Of a DNA stretch of 64,000 nucleotides, positions 12,699 through 24,864 are shown one piece after another. The notes beneath the pieces are model-generated. The model was not told the DNA's origin and did not search any database. It saw only the letters and a list, made by a program, of their open reading frames with translations. The stretch covers positions 248,001-312,000 of the forward strand of contig JALUTQ010000005.1 of the NCBI GenBank assembly GCA_032718865.1. The letters are read 5' to 3'. This DNA is from Tilletia caries (Eukaryota; Basidiomycota; Exobasidiomycetes; Tilletiales; Tilletiaceae). Position 1 is the first letter of the stretch. Each line of letters starts with the position of its first letter. The position numbers and the translations under genes were made by a program.

Positions 12699-15600
12699 TC
12701 CCGCCGTCGAGATCTTAAGCGCACGCTCCTTGGCTTCCTCCTTGCGCCGCACAGCCGCCTCGGCAGCCGCCACAGCCGTAGCCATGCTAGCAGGCGGGCT
12801 GCCCGCGAGCCGATCGACCAGAATAGCCAGGACGACTTCTCGCAAGCGAGACTGGCAGAGCTTGTGGAGCGGAGAGTTGACACGGAGGTTGGTGTCCATC
12901 CAAGAGTTGAGCATGGCCAGAACCCGTTCCGAAGGCGGGTTCGCCGCCGAGTTGTACTGCTGGCCACCGTCAACATCGGCTTCGTCCATGACAACATCGT
13001 CTTTGAGGAGCTCCATCTCGCTGTCCTCCTTGGCCTTGCCCTGTCCGCACGCCATGACATGGGCCGCATGTTGCGCAGCCTTCTGCACAGCAGTCGCTTG
13101 CGCGGCTACCTGCAAGAGAACATCCTTGACACCCTCCCGCCAAGTGGCGTTCTCGAATTTGATGCTGCCGAACACGAGTCCGGCGCTCGCCCGACCATTG
13201 GCACCGGCACCGGCTTGACCATTTGAGCGCACCGACACCCGAGGGCTGATACCGCCGAATTTGCTCTGAGCCCCGACTTTGGCGTTGGCTTCGTTGAGCA
13301 GACACCAAATGCGATTCTTCATGTTTTCTAGCTCATTACTGGCCAACAAGGCCGCCTGCGCACGAATGGCAGCCGGAGATGCTTGACGAGTCGTGTTGGG
13401 TGTAGTCTCCTTGCCCTTGCCGAAATCAGCAGCAGCCTCGAGAGGTGAACAGGCAAGCTGTCGGAAGAGCAAGAGGAACATGTAGACGACGCTCAAGTCC
13501 GTGATGTCGTTATGGAACGTGATCAGCCGGTAGGCGTCGAACTGGAACGTCTCCGGGTAGCACGCAGTGTACGCCTGGTTCAGGCTGGAAGACGATGGAG
13601 CGATCCCGCTCGCCATGCCGGCCTTCCTGATGGCCACCAGTTCAGCGAAAGGCAGGGCGACGGGCGCTTCGAACAGCAATTGGAGAAAGCCTTCGTTGAA
13701 AGCACGGGAGATGAACTCCTTGCGCGACATGGCCGCATCGACATTGACTTTTGCGCTGAGCTTTTCCTTGGTGAGGCGACGGGCCAGAGTGAACCAGCGT
13801 GACGTCCTCTCGAGCGTGAGCGTGCCTTGTGCGACCTGGCTTCGGAACCATCGCACCTCAAAGTCGACGGCAGTCTCTACGAGTTCAGGACGTTTAGTTC
13901 GCAATTGGTGATTGGCAATGTCCTGTTGATCGCAGAGAAACAAGGTCAGCACTCTCTGCAACATATACAGATCAGAACAGGGCATTGAATGCTCACCAGT
14001 TTCATGAGCTCCAGAATCTCAAAGCACATACGGAGCCCGCGAACAACGTCCCCCTGATTGCACACCGCCGCCACCATTCGTTCTACCAGCTCATCCCGCA
14101 TCGGCGCGCAGTGCAATTTGAGTACCTTCGCCAAGAATCGGATCAGCCCTTCGAGATTCAACATGCCATGCTTCATCTCCTGGGTGATCTGCGCAGGATC
14201 GAGCAGCTGCAGCACAAGAGCGTGATGCGAGATCATCCGCTCGTGAGACATGCTGTTGGCGTTGGGATGCGCGACCGTCGGGAAACCGGAGAACCCCGAA
14301 GCGAGACTGCTCGGTCCGGCCCTCGCTTGAGAAGCATTCGCGTTCGAATTGGCGCCGCTGGTCGAAGTGTGACTTCGCATTTGCAGTGACGAGGACATCT
14401 GTGGGGTGAAGGCTGATGCTGAGGGCAGGATCGAGTCCAAGATGTCCCGAAGCGCGTCGATGAGGAAAGGGATGCGCGCCGGCCAGGAGATGTAGGGACC
14501 CTCCGTTGCCATGGTAGTGGCCGGAGACAAGGGCGAGCTGCGGAGCATGGTCGGTGGGCAGACGCATGGCATCAGCTGCCCGTTCTCGAACCGCAAGCAC
14601 GTACATCCATTCGCAATCTCACGCGCCACAGCTGCCCAGTACTGATCAGCGCTCTCGCGGACCTTCCTTCCGCGTTCGCCCTCAAAGTTAGGTCGGAACT
14701 GGACGTGCGGGTCAAAGACGACGTCATGCCGCAGCTGTGGGTTCCCGAGCATTTCGGATAGGTTGAGCTCGTTGAGCGTCTGCTTCGTGATCGAAGGGTA
14801 GAAAGAGGGCTGGACGATGTTGAATTCCGCGCCAACATGTGTTGGCACGACCGAGGTCCACTGAGTGGACACGTGAGCCGCGGGATGGCCGCTTTCTGTC
14901 GCAAGATGAGGACCGGTCGCGGCGGAAGATGAGATTTCCGTGGGCGAGACCGCCGTTGCGGACGAAGCCGCGGTGTCCGCCGGACTGGCCGCCACATTCT
15001 TCATCTGCACATCGGGATGAAGCGGTCCGCCGCGACAAGACGTTACTATGGCGAGGTTCGCAGGCGGGACGGCAACACCCTTGGAGAAATTTGGCGGAGA
15101 GTGCGAGTGCCTGGCCTGTTTCCAGATCTCCAGCGTCTTCCATGCGCTCAGATTGGGAAGACTGAGGGCTCGGCGAATGTCCAGACGGTGAATCCGGCGA
15201 ATTTCGGATGCCGGCCTTGTCAGGAAAGGACTGGTGGTGACGACGTTGGAATGTCCGCCCGAATGGCCGTGCATTGCAACAGGAAGCTGTGGAGTAGGGA
15301 GGGATGTTTCGACTTGTCGGCAAACTTGCTGCCTTTCGTCCTGCCCCAGAGGGGACCCGCCCTGAGTCGAGGGACGGATGGAAAGGTCGGAAGCAACTCC
15401 AGGTTCTTGGGCCGCGGCGCACCGCCGCAGCGTTGGCGCGGGACCAACAGACAGGGTAACTTCCTGCATTGCCTCGCTATCGTCCGCGATGGCTCGGGTC
15501 TGCGATAGTTCTCCGCCCTCTAGCGTATCCGCTTCGAGCAGCGGCAAATTCAGAGATGAGGTCGAAGCCATCTCGACGTCGTGGTCCGCCGTATCCTGAA

Positions 15601-16804
15601 AATGAAACAAAGGGAAGCTGGTGAGCACAGGCGAGCAGAAATGAAGATAAACAGCTGACTGGCGCAGGGTACTTACTGGATCCTTCAAGGCAGTCTCGGC
15701 GCCTTGCCTTTGATCGCCGCTGAGATCCGTTTTCCCCTTCACGATCTTTCTCCGCTTCCTGGCGGGCGGCACAGGCTGGAGCATGAACGGCTGCCGCGCA
15801 TCGGCCGATGCCTGTTGAGCTGACGCAGGATTCTCGGGGTCTTCTGGCGCTGATGCTTCTTTAGGCGTCGAGCCCAAGATGCTGCGAATCAGTCGAGCCG
15901 CAGGTCCACTCTTACTCGAAGATCCCTTTCTCTCGACCGCTCGCTCCGATCCTCCTCGCACTGGAAGTGCCCGTCCACGTGGCGGGCGTGCGACGACATC
16001 CTCTGCAGCAGCAACCGCACCATGGACCCGCAGTCGTAGTTCTGGAGCCTCTGCGGAGCTTTCGATGTCATCAGACGTGGTGCCGTCTGAGTTAGGGCCA
16101 GAAGTGCTTGAGTGGGGAGGTGTTCGCACATCGCTGTGTTGCGAAGCTGAAGGCCGTGGCTGTAATGTGGAAATTCGGTTCCGAGCCGTGCGAGTAGCTG
16201 CCGATGTGGGAGTCATCGGCGAGCGTGGCTCTTGGGCCGAGTACGAGGTCGCATGTGCGCTGCTGGAGGTGCTACTGTTGGTGCGGCTGCTGGAAGCAGC
16301 ATGCTGTTGCGACCGGGTTTGAGTCCGGGCCAAGTTGCTGCTGAGGAGCGCGTAACGGCCGAGTTCGCCGTTTCCCTCCTCGAGGGCAGTAGAGGTGTGG
16401 TGGGAGTGGGTCCCAGTGGAGGCCTGCCGTTCCGGAGAGGGAGATGTCCGTGGGCTGGAGTGCTGAGAAGAGCGTTTCCTTCTCCGCTTGCCCAGGTAGG
16501 ACGGAGCAGTGGCTGTGGTACCACCGCGTTGGCCAGACCGAGTGCGGTCGACCAGGTCAGACGTACACTCGGATGAGGTGGCAGCTGCTGCTGCACCGGC
16601 AAAGGCCTCGGCCATAGTCACAGCAGCGGCTGAGTCCGCCTCGTCGTTGGAAGGCGATACCTCGTTGGCAGTGAGATTGAAACGCAAAGAAGTTGGCTGG
16701 CGACTGTTCGTTGCGGAAACGGCCGCTGTGGTTGTCGCCGGTGCAGCAGCAGCATTGCTGGAGCTGCCGATGTTTCCGGGCCCGGCCCCAGACGAATTCA
16801 TCAT
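12072..16804 (-). CDS. TCP11/Sok1-domain protein
   Basis: Three in-phase exons (16804-15677, 15595-13997, 13922-12072) give about 1525 residues. The first 600 or so are low complexity (Ser, Thr, Ala). The conserved TCP11 region starts near residue 680 (VFDPHVQFRPN), runs through ITQEMKHGMLNLEGLIRFLA and HCAPMRDELVERMV, crosses the third exon (DIANHQLRTKRPELVETAV) and includes FHNDITDLSVVYMFLLLFRQ. In yeast, Sok1 is a high-copy suppressor of loss of protein kinase A; TCP11 in mammals also acts in cAMP signalling. After about residue 1130 the protein is again low complexity with poly-Gln and poly-Ala runs. The protein is long for the family because of these extensions. Confidence 0.8.
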
Positions 16805-17870
16805 GCCTTTGAGCCCGTTCGATAGGCTATTGTGATGCGTGGTGGGAAGGGTCGCTTCTCTGTTCGTTCACAAGGGTCGGGAAAGCAAAGTCAGAGAGAG
16901 GACAAGGGGATGGGAGGAAAAGGGAGGGAGAGGGGGGGCAGGTGGGACGACGGTATGGGCGGGAGCTCTGAAGCGTATAAATACACTTCATGCGGAAATG
17001 AGTAAATGAGTTGCGCCTCCTCCTTCCTTCTCGGTCGCCGGAGGCGTTCACTTTGAAAATTAAGGGATATGTGCTTCCAGAGTCCAGACTCACTGTTTGG
17101 CCTCTGGCAATTGGCCTTGTTTCCTTGTCTCCTTTGGGATTTGGGACGAGCGAAGATGAGGGGATCGATACGGGGGGTCGTTTGGCGCAAACAAAGTGAG
17201 TGGTGAGTGAGTAGTGAGTTGCTGGTGCTACTACCGACTACTATATGTACGGGATTCATAAATTATGAACGGTCGCACCTCCTGTGCTTTGTCTCTGCTA
17301 CCAGGCTGCTATGGGCTATGGTCCACTACTTCTACTTTCGTCTCGCCCGCTCTGATTCCGGTGGTGGGAGGTGGAAGGTGAGGCAGAGAGGCGCCCTTGG
17401 TCGCCATTCACGGGTTCACTTGTCTCAATTCCCAGCGCAATGGGCGGTCATCATAGTCGGGACGCTTGTGGTTTATTTTGTGGACGCATGCTGTGCGCTG
17501 AGTAGTGAGTGCTGACTATGAGGCGCTGAGTCCTGAGACCAAACGGATGCTGCATGCTCGTTCGGAGTCGATCAAAGGAAGGAGAAAAGCAGGGGAAGCC
17601 AGAAGCGAAGGAGGGGAGAACATGGAACATGGCACACTGAACTCAGAAAACAAAGAAACTCTTGAAGCACCGTTCTTCCCTCTTTCTATGTGCCTCGATC
17701 CCGTACCGCCTGCCGAGGTTCGAGAATCGAGGACCGCGCAGCAGTGAGTTGATGAGCATGTCTTGAGAACATGCCCCTCCGTCCAGTAATTCAGGAGCCC
17801 GGAGCCAACGAGCGACACCCGGTATCAGTATTATCAGTATAGTCGTCACAGCATCACATCTTCTTCGGAG
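16805..17870. other. Intergenic interval left of the 17-kb element
   Basis: About 1.07 kb holding the 5' flank of the Sok1-like gene. Short open frames overlap on both strands but none has a recognisable motif or splice pattern. It ends at the target duplication of the large transposon. Confidence 0.35.
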
Positions 17871-17879
17871 GCCGATCCG
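17871..17879. repeat. Left 9-bp target-site duplication of the 17-kb element
   Basis: GCCGATCCG directly precedes the terminus TAGTCTCATAG and recurs exactly at 34955-34963 directly after the opposite terminus. Confidence 0.85.
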
Positions 17880-18030
17880 TAGTCTCATAGTTCAGACTAT
17901 CGTTACGGTCGAGTGTGCGTGAGCTGTGTGTGAACGCGTGATCTTGTTGTGTGGTGATCACGCGTCACAGTGTGTCACGTGGCAGCAAAAGCAAACGCCG
18001 GAAGCTGCCAGTGACAGCACACTGCACTGA
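17880..18030. repeat. Left terminal inverted repeat of the 17-kb element
   Basis: Imperfect inverted repeat. The outer 18 bp are identical to the right end once the nested MITE is removed. The inner block around 17950-18010 (GTGTCACGTGGCAGC, GCCGGAAGCTGCCAGTG) is nearly identical to its inverse counterpart near 34370-34430. Confidence 0.8.
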
Positions 18031-18090
18031 CCGTAAGGTAGTCTGATCCCAACCCTCAATGGAATCGACACTTTTCACCACCACGACCCA

Positions 18091-21000
18091 ATGTCCCAAG
18101 CAAGTCACACAGGTCAACGCGCTGGGTTCCAAAACCCTCCCTCCCCAAGTTTTGAGCCGATCCGATCACAGGATGGCGAGATATGGACTTTTGACTCCAG
18201 GTGAGTAGTAGCCTGTAGCTGAGACCTAGGTGAGAATGGCTTGACCGCTGAGCAGCCTTTGATCCTCAACAGAGACGTAGGTAGCGGCACTGAGAGCAGC
18301 AGCAATAGCAGCTCAAGTGAATGCCACCAAGCCCAGGACGGCAATTGGCTCGATTCGGACGAGGAGATGGCCGACGATCCCGACCAGCTTTCCTCGCGGC
18401 GTCGACTACAGAATCCCGACATCAAACACTTCTTCAAGTACCTAGACGACAGGAACATCAGCTGCGGAACGCTCATCCGGAACCTGTTCGACGTGGACGC
18501 ATCAAGATATTGCCCTGAGGTTCGGAATCTGCTGCAAGTACACGTCAAGCCCTTCTTCCACTCTCAGTCAGCCCACGCGTTCGTCGCCGCGTCCAAAGGC
18601 GCAAAGAAGGTCGCGCTGGGGTCTGTTGTCGACGAGATCAAGCGCGAAGGGAAGCGCGCGGCCCGGATGCCCGAGATTCGCCGACCTCCGTCAATGGATC
18701 GAGCAGAGGACATCAGGACGTACCGATTCGCCGACGCCATGGACGACATCGCTCGCACCATGCCCTTCACGAAAGCCGTCATCGCCGCCATTGCGACGTC
18801 AAGCGAGGACGAGGAAGAAGCACCGAGCGCAGACCTCGTAGCTGTCGCGCAGTCCTTGGCCGACCTACCTAGGTCTTCCACTCCGCCGCCGGTCGAGCGC
18901 AAGGCGGACGTCGACATTTCTGCAACAGCACTGGATCAGATGCGCGAAGCGTGGGAGGATGTGGAGGATCTCGAAGAGGATTCCAACCAGAATGCGGAGG
19001 ACGGTCGGGACGATCTCTCACAACAGGAGCCCGATAAACCGAAAGCGGTGAAGGGAGCCACAGTCTTGCGGCGAGGCAGTCGATCTCCGAACATAGTGAG
19101 TCCTACTCCCTTTCCTCCTGTCGAAACGCTTCAACTGTGGCTGATACTCATGCTTACGCTCACGTTCTGATCGGCTATCTAAGATCTGCACTGCTGCCAC
19201 CCTCTCGCTCCTGTTCTCCAGACACCAACGAAATTCACGATTCGCTCTCACCCTCAGCCTTTTTCTTTTTGCATCGCGAACTCCACGACGGGTGATCGAA
19301 GTCCTGAGTCGACTGGGCATGTGTGTGTCATACATGACAGTCCTCCGAATAGTCAACGATCTGTCACGAAAAGCACAGAAGCAGGCACGGTCGGCGCTCC
19401 TCGACAAAACAAAAATCCACGTCTTTGGATACGACAACATTAACTGGCAGCAAAAAGGTCAACAACGTCGGCACCGGCCACACCACGTCGATGAAGGCAG
19501 CGACTCACGGCACGATCTACGAGGTGGATCCATCGACCAAGCTTCACGAAGGTCCGATTCACCCGGTCTGTCATCCTCAAGTCTTCAAAGACTTGTTCGG
19601 CGAGGACATGCCGCATCCAACCACAACTCCGACAAGTCTGGTGGCTCCCGAGGATCCTGCCCTCATGCTCAAACTGCGAAGGAAGAGGGATCAGATGCGC
19701 AAGCAAGCACTGCCCGCCCAGCTTCAGCCCGCCGACATCTTGCTCGGAGACGAAGACGACGAGCACATTGTGCTAGCAATCCTCAGTCACGTCCGGAAGG
19801 AGTTTCTGCAGCGGCACTCCTCGATCGAATTCGACCCAGAGAAACAGCCCATTCCTGAGCCCCCACAGGTGTGGCCGCAGATGCTCCGCAAGACCAAGGT
19901 GATCCCCTTACCGGTACTCGACGTCGACGAGGGCACGACGAAAGGGAACCTTGAGGTTTTCAAGCAGTACTTCCGGTTCCAACTCCAAATTCCCGACTCG
20001 TTCTGGCGAGAGAACGTGTTGTTCACCTCCGCAGATGTCTACTCCGTCGAGAAGCTCAAGACGGGGCAAAAAGGTCGGCAACTAGACCGCTCATCGCAAG
20101 AATTCGACCGCTTCTCTGCACAGCATCCTCTCGCTGCTCCCTGGCATCTGATGGTAAGTGTGTCTGATCAGGCATCGTCATTCTTCATGCATTTTTGACC
20201 ATGCTCTCTCCCTTCCAGTATGCATACATGCGCTGCCTCTTCTCGACATATGGAGGCTCGAAGGAGAACGCCAGTTTCATCAGCTTTCGACATCTTTCAG
20301 AACGAAATGGCTTCCGGCACCTGCTTTCCATCCCACACAACTTCCACGACGGTAATCGCTTCCTACACTTCTGGTTCTCTGCTGCGAGTGTATCTGTTGT
20401 CGCCAACGCTCTCCGCAAGCACCGGCAGCCTCCAGAAGAGAACGACGGCCAGCAAGGCGAACCTGCACCGGCGCGACGAGCAGGTACACAGCGTCCCGAG
20501 GAGGCTGTTTCTCCTTCGACAGGTCTTCAAGAATGCGAGCATCCAAAGGACGAGTTTGACGACCTCGATTACGAAACATTCATGCGAATCAGCGAGGAGG
20601 CCGTACGGAATATGATTGGGACAGGATCTTCCGACATGGTGGACGAGCATGAGCACCAAGACGACTTTGCCTTGCAAAGCAGGTTGATGCTCCTCGACAT
20701 TGGTCTGTTCATCGAGCTTCAGCACGCGATCAAGAACGGCGATCCAGGACGGATGCTGGTGGTCATCAAGCAGCTGGTTCCACGATTCCAGGCATCTGGC
20801 CAACACAACTACGTCGCCGAACTGCTGGATATCCTTGTGACGATTCGTTACGAGCTACCTCCCCCTCTGCGTGCCGTCATGCTCTCAAGTTTTCTCGTCA
20901 ATCCTAAGGGCAAGCCGGACACGTTCACTCCCATCGACCACGTTCAAGAAAACTTCGTCTTCGAGCTCAAGAACTCGTGGCCTGTGGGAGGAACCACGAA

Positions 21001-21562
21001 GTCACTCCAGTACAAGAGTGTTATCGGCTCGCTGCTGGAGGTCCTTTCGAACTTGAAGATGGGCTTCTGGAAGGACTTGGGTATCAGTGGCCAAAACCAA
21101 GAGCATTCGGACAAGAAGAGGAACGCTACCATCGACTCTCTCCGGATCGACTTCGATCGTTATGCGGTCTTCGAATGGGATCAAGCGGGACGGAGCTGTG
21201 ACACCTTCGAGGTACTGCGCGGCGATACTGTCAAGGAAAAGAAGGACCGACTGAGGAAGCAGGGCAGGCCAGTCGGACGGGTTCGGCAGTTCAAGAACGT
21301 GGCCTGCGACATGTTTAAGACCGGTATGCTCGCACTCGAAGGCAAGACAAGTGCCACCGGCACGTTTCAGCGATGGGTCAGGCGTCGAGCAGCAGCGATG
21401 AACAAGGAGGGAGCTGCTTCCATCACGATTGACGATCAAGACGCTGTCGACATTCCTGACGACGATGACGACGACGTTGTCGATGGAGAACCTTTCGGTA
21501 TCAGCGTTGTATCGGGTAACGTCGACGAGTTCGAGGAGCTGGGAGATGACAATGGAATCTAG
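18091..21562 (+). pseudogene. DUF6589-like basidiomycete protein, possible transposase, with one frameshift
   Basis: Exons 18091-18200, 18273-19095, 19184-20153 and 20219-21562 fit in phase apart from one extra A in the A-run 19452-19456. The product would be about 1081 residues. Residues 1-310 are acidic and disordered. From ICTAATLSLLFSRHQRN a conserved domain runs through RVIEVLSRLGMCVSY, HVFGYDNINWQQK (a D-N-[IL]-N block usual in this family), QHNYVAELLDILVTIRYE, LVNPKGKPDTF and EHSDKKRNATI to FKNVACDMFKTGMLALEGK. I know this order from uncharacterised DUF6589 proteins, abundant in basidiomycetes. The Asp and the RNase H-like spacing suggest a transposase but this is not established. The tail is acidic. 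It stops 19 bp from the end of the helicase gene. Confidence 0.6.
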
Positions 21563-21581
21563 TGCATTCCAAATACGCAGA

Positions 21582-24324
21582 CTACTTCTTCTTGGTCTGG
21601 ACGGTCCTCTGTTTCCTCGAAGTAGCTCGAGCATACAGTCCAGCCATCCACATCTCTGCCCAGGTCTCTCCTTCCTCCGGCTTTCGTTGCTCGAGCCATG
21701 CCTTGGATGGGCATACTTTGTTATCACCTGTAGAACCCCAAGGTGAGTATCATGAACGAGGTAGTGTGAAGGCACACAGCGCCATACTCACTTCGATGGC
21801 CTCTTCCTTCCACCGTACCAGCACCAGTTCTGCGGTTGATCTCCTTGCCGATCGTGCACTCGGAGACCTACGGCGGCAAAGGATTCTGATCAGATGGGCA
21901 TTGTAGGAGAAGTCGCTGCTGCTGAAGGTATGTACTCACGGTTGTGTTGGATCCCGACGCTTCTGCCTGCTGAGCTTGCTGAACAGCTTGCTGCACGCGC
22001 AGTTGACGATCTCTCTCCGCACGCAGCATCCGCTCTGCTTCTCTCTTCTTGCGAATCTCCTCCGCCCTCTGCTGAGCCGCTCGCTGAACTTCTTCCCGCT
22101 CCTGCTCCCTCCTCTCCCGGTCTTCCCGCAGCAGATCCTCAACTACGACTTGGAGCTCCGGCAACACTTCCGACTTGAAGCGCATGTTGACGAACGAACT
22201 CAAACGTGAGTCGCCTTGCTCGATATTGTGGGCAATCGTCTTGAGGTTGCTGACGACGGATTCGATGGCTTGCATGCTCAGGAAGGCATCGATGCCCATT
22301 CTGCCTGCTCGGTTGGTTCCTTTCCATTTCGTTCGCCACTGCTCTGCCCGCCACTCCTCAAGGCGGACCTGCAAGGCCTTTTGAAGAGCCATTACTCCGG
22401 GGAGGGCGGGAATCACTGGAGGCGGTGGAGGCTTTCGTTCGTAGGGAAGGTCGGGCAAGGGTTCAGGATTGCAGGTTGTGCAGCAACGCAGCTTTCGATC
22501 ATCAGGTACGTGACGACTGGAAGAGTATAGCTCGCTGTGCGTGGGTAACAGCTCTTTCTCCGGTTGCTGCAGATAATCGAGAACGAGCTGTCGGATGCAT
22601 GCGGTACGGGCAAGCCCGTGAGCGGACAGTGCGAGGAGCTCGTCATCTACCATCTTGCGCGCCGCTGGCGCCTCCTTCTCGCCGGCTCGCATCACTGCTG
22701 CGTCTTTGGCCAAGGACGGAAGGTCGTCCAGGTGCTGAGGGGCGGGCGGATCTTGAATGGGGAGAAGCTGTCCGGTTGTCGCGAGGGCCTTCTTCGTTTC
22801 CGGATCGATATGCGTCGGTTCGACAAAGCAGATCTCTTCCGCCTCGTCCGCAAAGTCCCTACCGGCTCGACCCGCACGCTGCCACCATGCCGAAACGCTG
22901 CCGAAAAGCTTGGGCTGGATCACCCTCTTGACCGGACGACAATCGGCGCCCATACCGAAGGCATCGGTACAGATCGCGATTAGAGTCTTTCCCGTCAAGA
23001 TTCGAGAATGAACCACTTCGAGGTGCTCTTCCGACATATCGGCGTGGTAGACATCAACGGCATCGTCGAAACCGGCGCGCACACACCACTCGTTGATGAC
23101 GCGGTGCATTGATGTAGCTAAGTCCTTGTTGTTGATATAGATCAACGTGACAGGGAACTGACGCGTTCTTTCCTCTACAGATGCAGCTGAATCGACGCCG
23201 TGCCACAGTTCCGGCATGACGGATAGGATATCGAGGAAGGACGCGGCCGGATAGCGCATCGGCAAGATCCGCAAGAACAGGTTCGGTCGATCGGTGCCCA
23301 CATCGATGACAGATGGATTACGCAGGTTGAGTGTCGATTGGCAGGCCTCCCGTGCTTCTGGTGTCAATGTTGCTGACATGATCAGGACAGGGACCGACAG
23401 GTGTCTGCGTACTTGTCCAAGCTGGAGGAACTTCGGACGGAAGTCGCGACCCCACTGGTCGAGCGTGTGTGCCTCGTCGAAGATGAATGCGACGGCTCGT
23501 TGACGGAAACGATCATTCCGCAAGACGATGTCGAGGAAATCGCCTTCAGTCGCGGTCTCGGCGGTCGTGAAGACGAGGCGATACTCGCCATCCCGGATGG
23601 ATCGCAGGTGGGCTGGGCTCTTGTTGGTGCTGTCCGCGTAGGTTGCACGGTCCTTGAATCTGTTGAAGGAGGGAAGCATTTAGTGAGTTATGCGGCTCAA
23701 GATGATGTCAAGACTGAAGGGTTGGATCGCTAACCTTTCTGCCATCTCTGAGGTCAACGACTGCAGGGGCTCGATGATCACGATAACCTCGTCTGGGAGC
23801 AGGTGATCCAGATGCTCGAATGCTTGTCCTTTGCCGGTGGACGTCGGAGAAATGTAGATCGTATCGCGGCCCATTCGCACGCTGTCGGCAACCACAATTT
23901 GACTGGGTTTCGGAGGATGGTGAAGATCTGATCGGGCGAGGATGGCGATAGTCTCTGGGCACAGCTGTGGAGAGGGAGGATATCATAAGAGTTCATTGGG
24001 GAAAACGAGGAAGAAGCAGGAAGAAGATGTCAGTACTGTTCAGAATAAATGAAGATAAGTTCAGCATCGTCTCCATTCTCATCAATGGTTTACCTTCGCT
24101 CGCTTCGCCCATCTAGTTTCTTCATTCCCGCCCTCGTCTGCGCGCATTCGTTTCCCGAGACTGCCTTTAGGAATGATCGCGCTGCCGCTATGTGAAGTCC
24201 TCGATTGTTGCGGTCGTTGCTGTGCCTGTAATGGCATACATGCGCTCGAATTGGCTCGAAACGGGAATACATGAGCACCAAGAGATGCTCGAGACCTCCA
24301 GCTATACATTACCGTGCTCGGCAT
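21582..24324 (-). CDS. RecQ-like superfamily 2 DNA helicase
   Basis: Five exons (24324-24094, 23964-23735, 23659-21940, 21867-21792, 21727-21582) join in phase to give about 800 residues. Residues 1-77 are basic with a likely nuclear signal (GKRMRADEG). The helicase core shows motif I as ISPTSTGKGQ, motif II as FDEAHTLDQWGRDFRP (DEAH plus the RecQ aromatic-loop region), motif III SATLT, motif V GMGAD and motif VI QRAGRAGRD. Motif I ends GK-Gly instead of GK-Ser/Thr, which would weaken Mg-ATP binding. After the core come a CxxC pair (CCTTCNPEPLPD) and a long Glu/Arg/Gln coiled coil. It is tail to tail with the DUF6589-like gene, which suggests joint function in moving the element. Confidence 0.75.
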
Positions 24325-24864
24325 CGTTCCTGTTGGTAGTAGTGGAGTATTTGAACTGTGTTGAGGAGGATAATGATGACGGGAAGGTCAAGGTCTGCGA
24401 ACAGGTCAGCTAGCACTCTGAGAGGGTCAGCTTTCATCCACCATAACTCGACAACCACTGATCAGAATGAGCTCAGACTTGGGCAGCATACGTTTGAGCA
24501 CATGTATAATCTATTACTGGAGTTTGAGGTCATTCTAGATTGGTCGTTGCAATCTCTAATGGGCACCTTTGGAGTGGGATCAGACTGCCTACACTGCTAG
24601 AGGTTCGCGTATGTCGTTGGACTATCGTGGTGGCGATATCCTACGCCACCGCCGAGGACTGCTGAGGATCATCGTCGGGCCTCACCCATGCTCTCATAGT
24701 CTGCGAGCTCCGAGGAGACTCTCACACTACCTCCTACGATCACCTGACTCCCACGAGACCCAGCGATGATTACTTCCAGTTCCACTTGTGATACACACGG
24801 TCACACGCATGAATCTTCCAGCATCCAAACAGCTGCGCACAATTGCATTAAAGGAGATTCAGAT
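24325..24864. other. Spacer inside the 17-kb element
   Basis: About 540 bp between the 5' end of the helicase gene and the 3' end of the zinc-finger gene. I see no gene. Confidence 0.35.
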
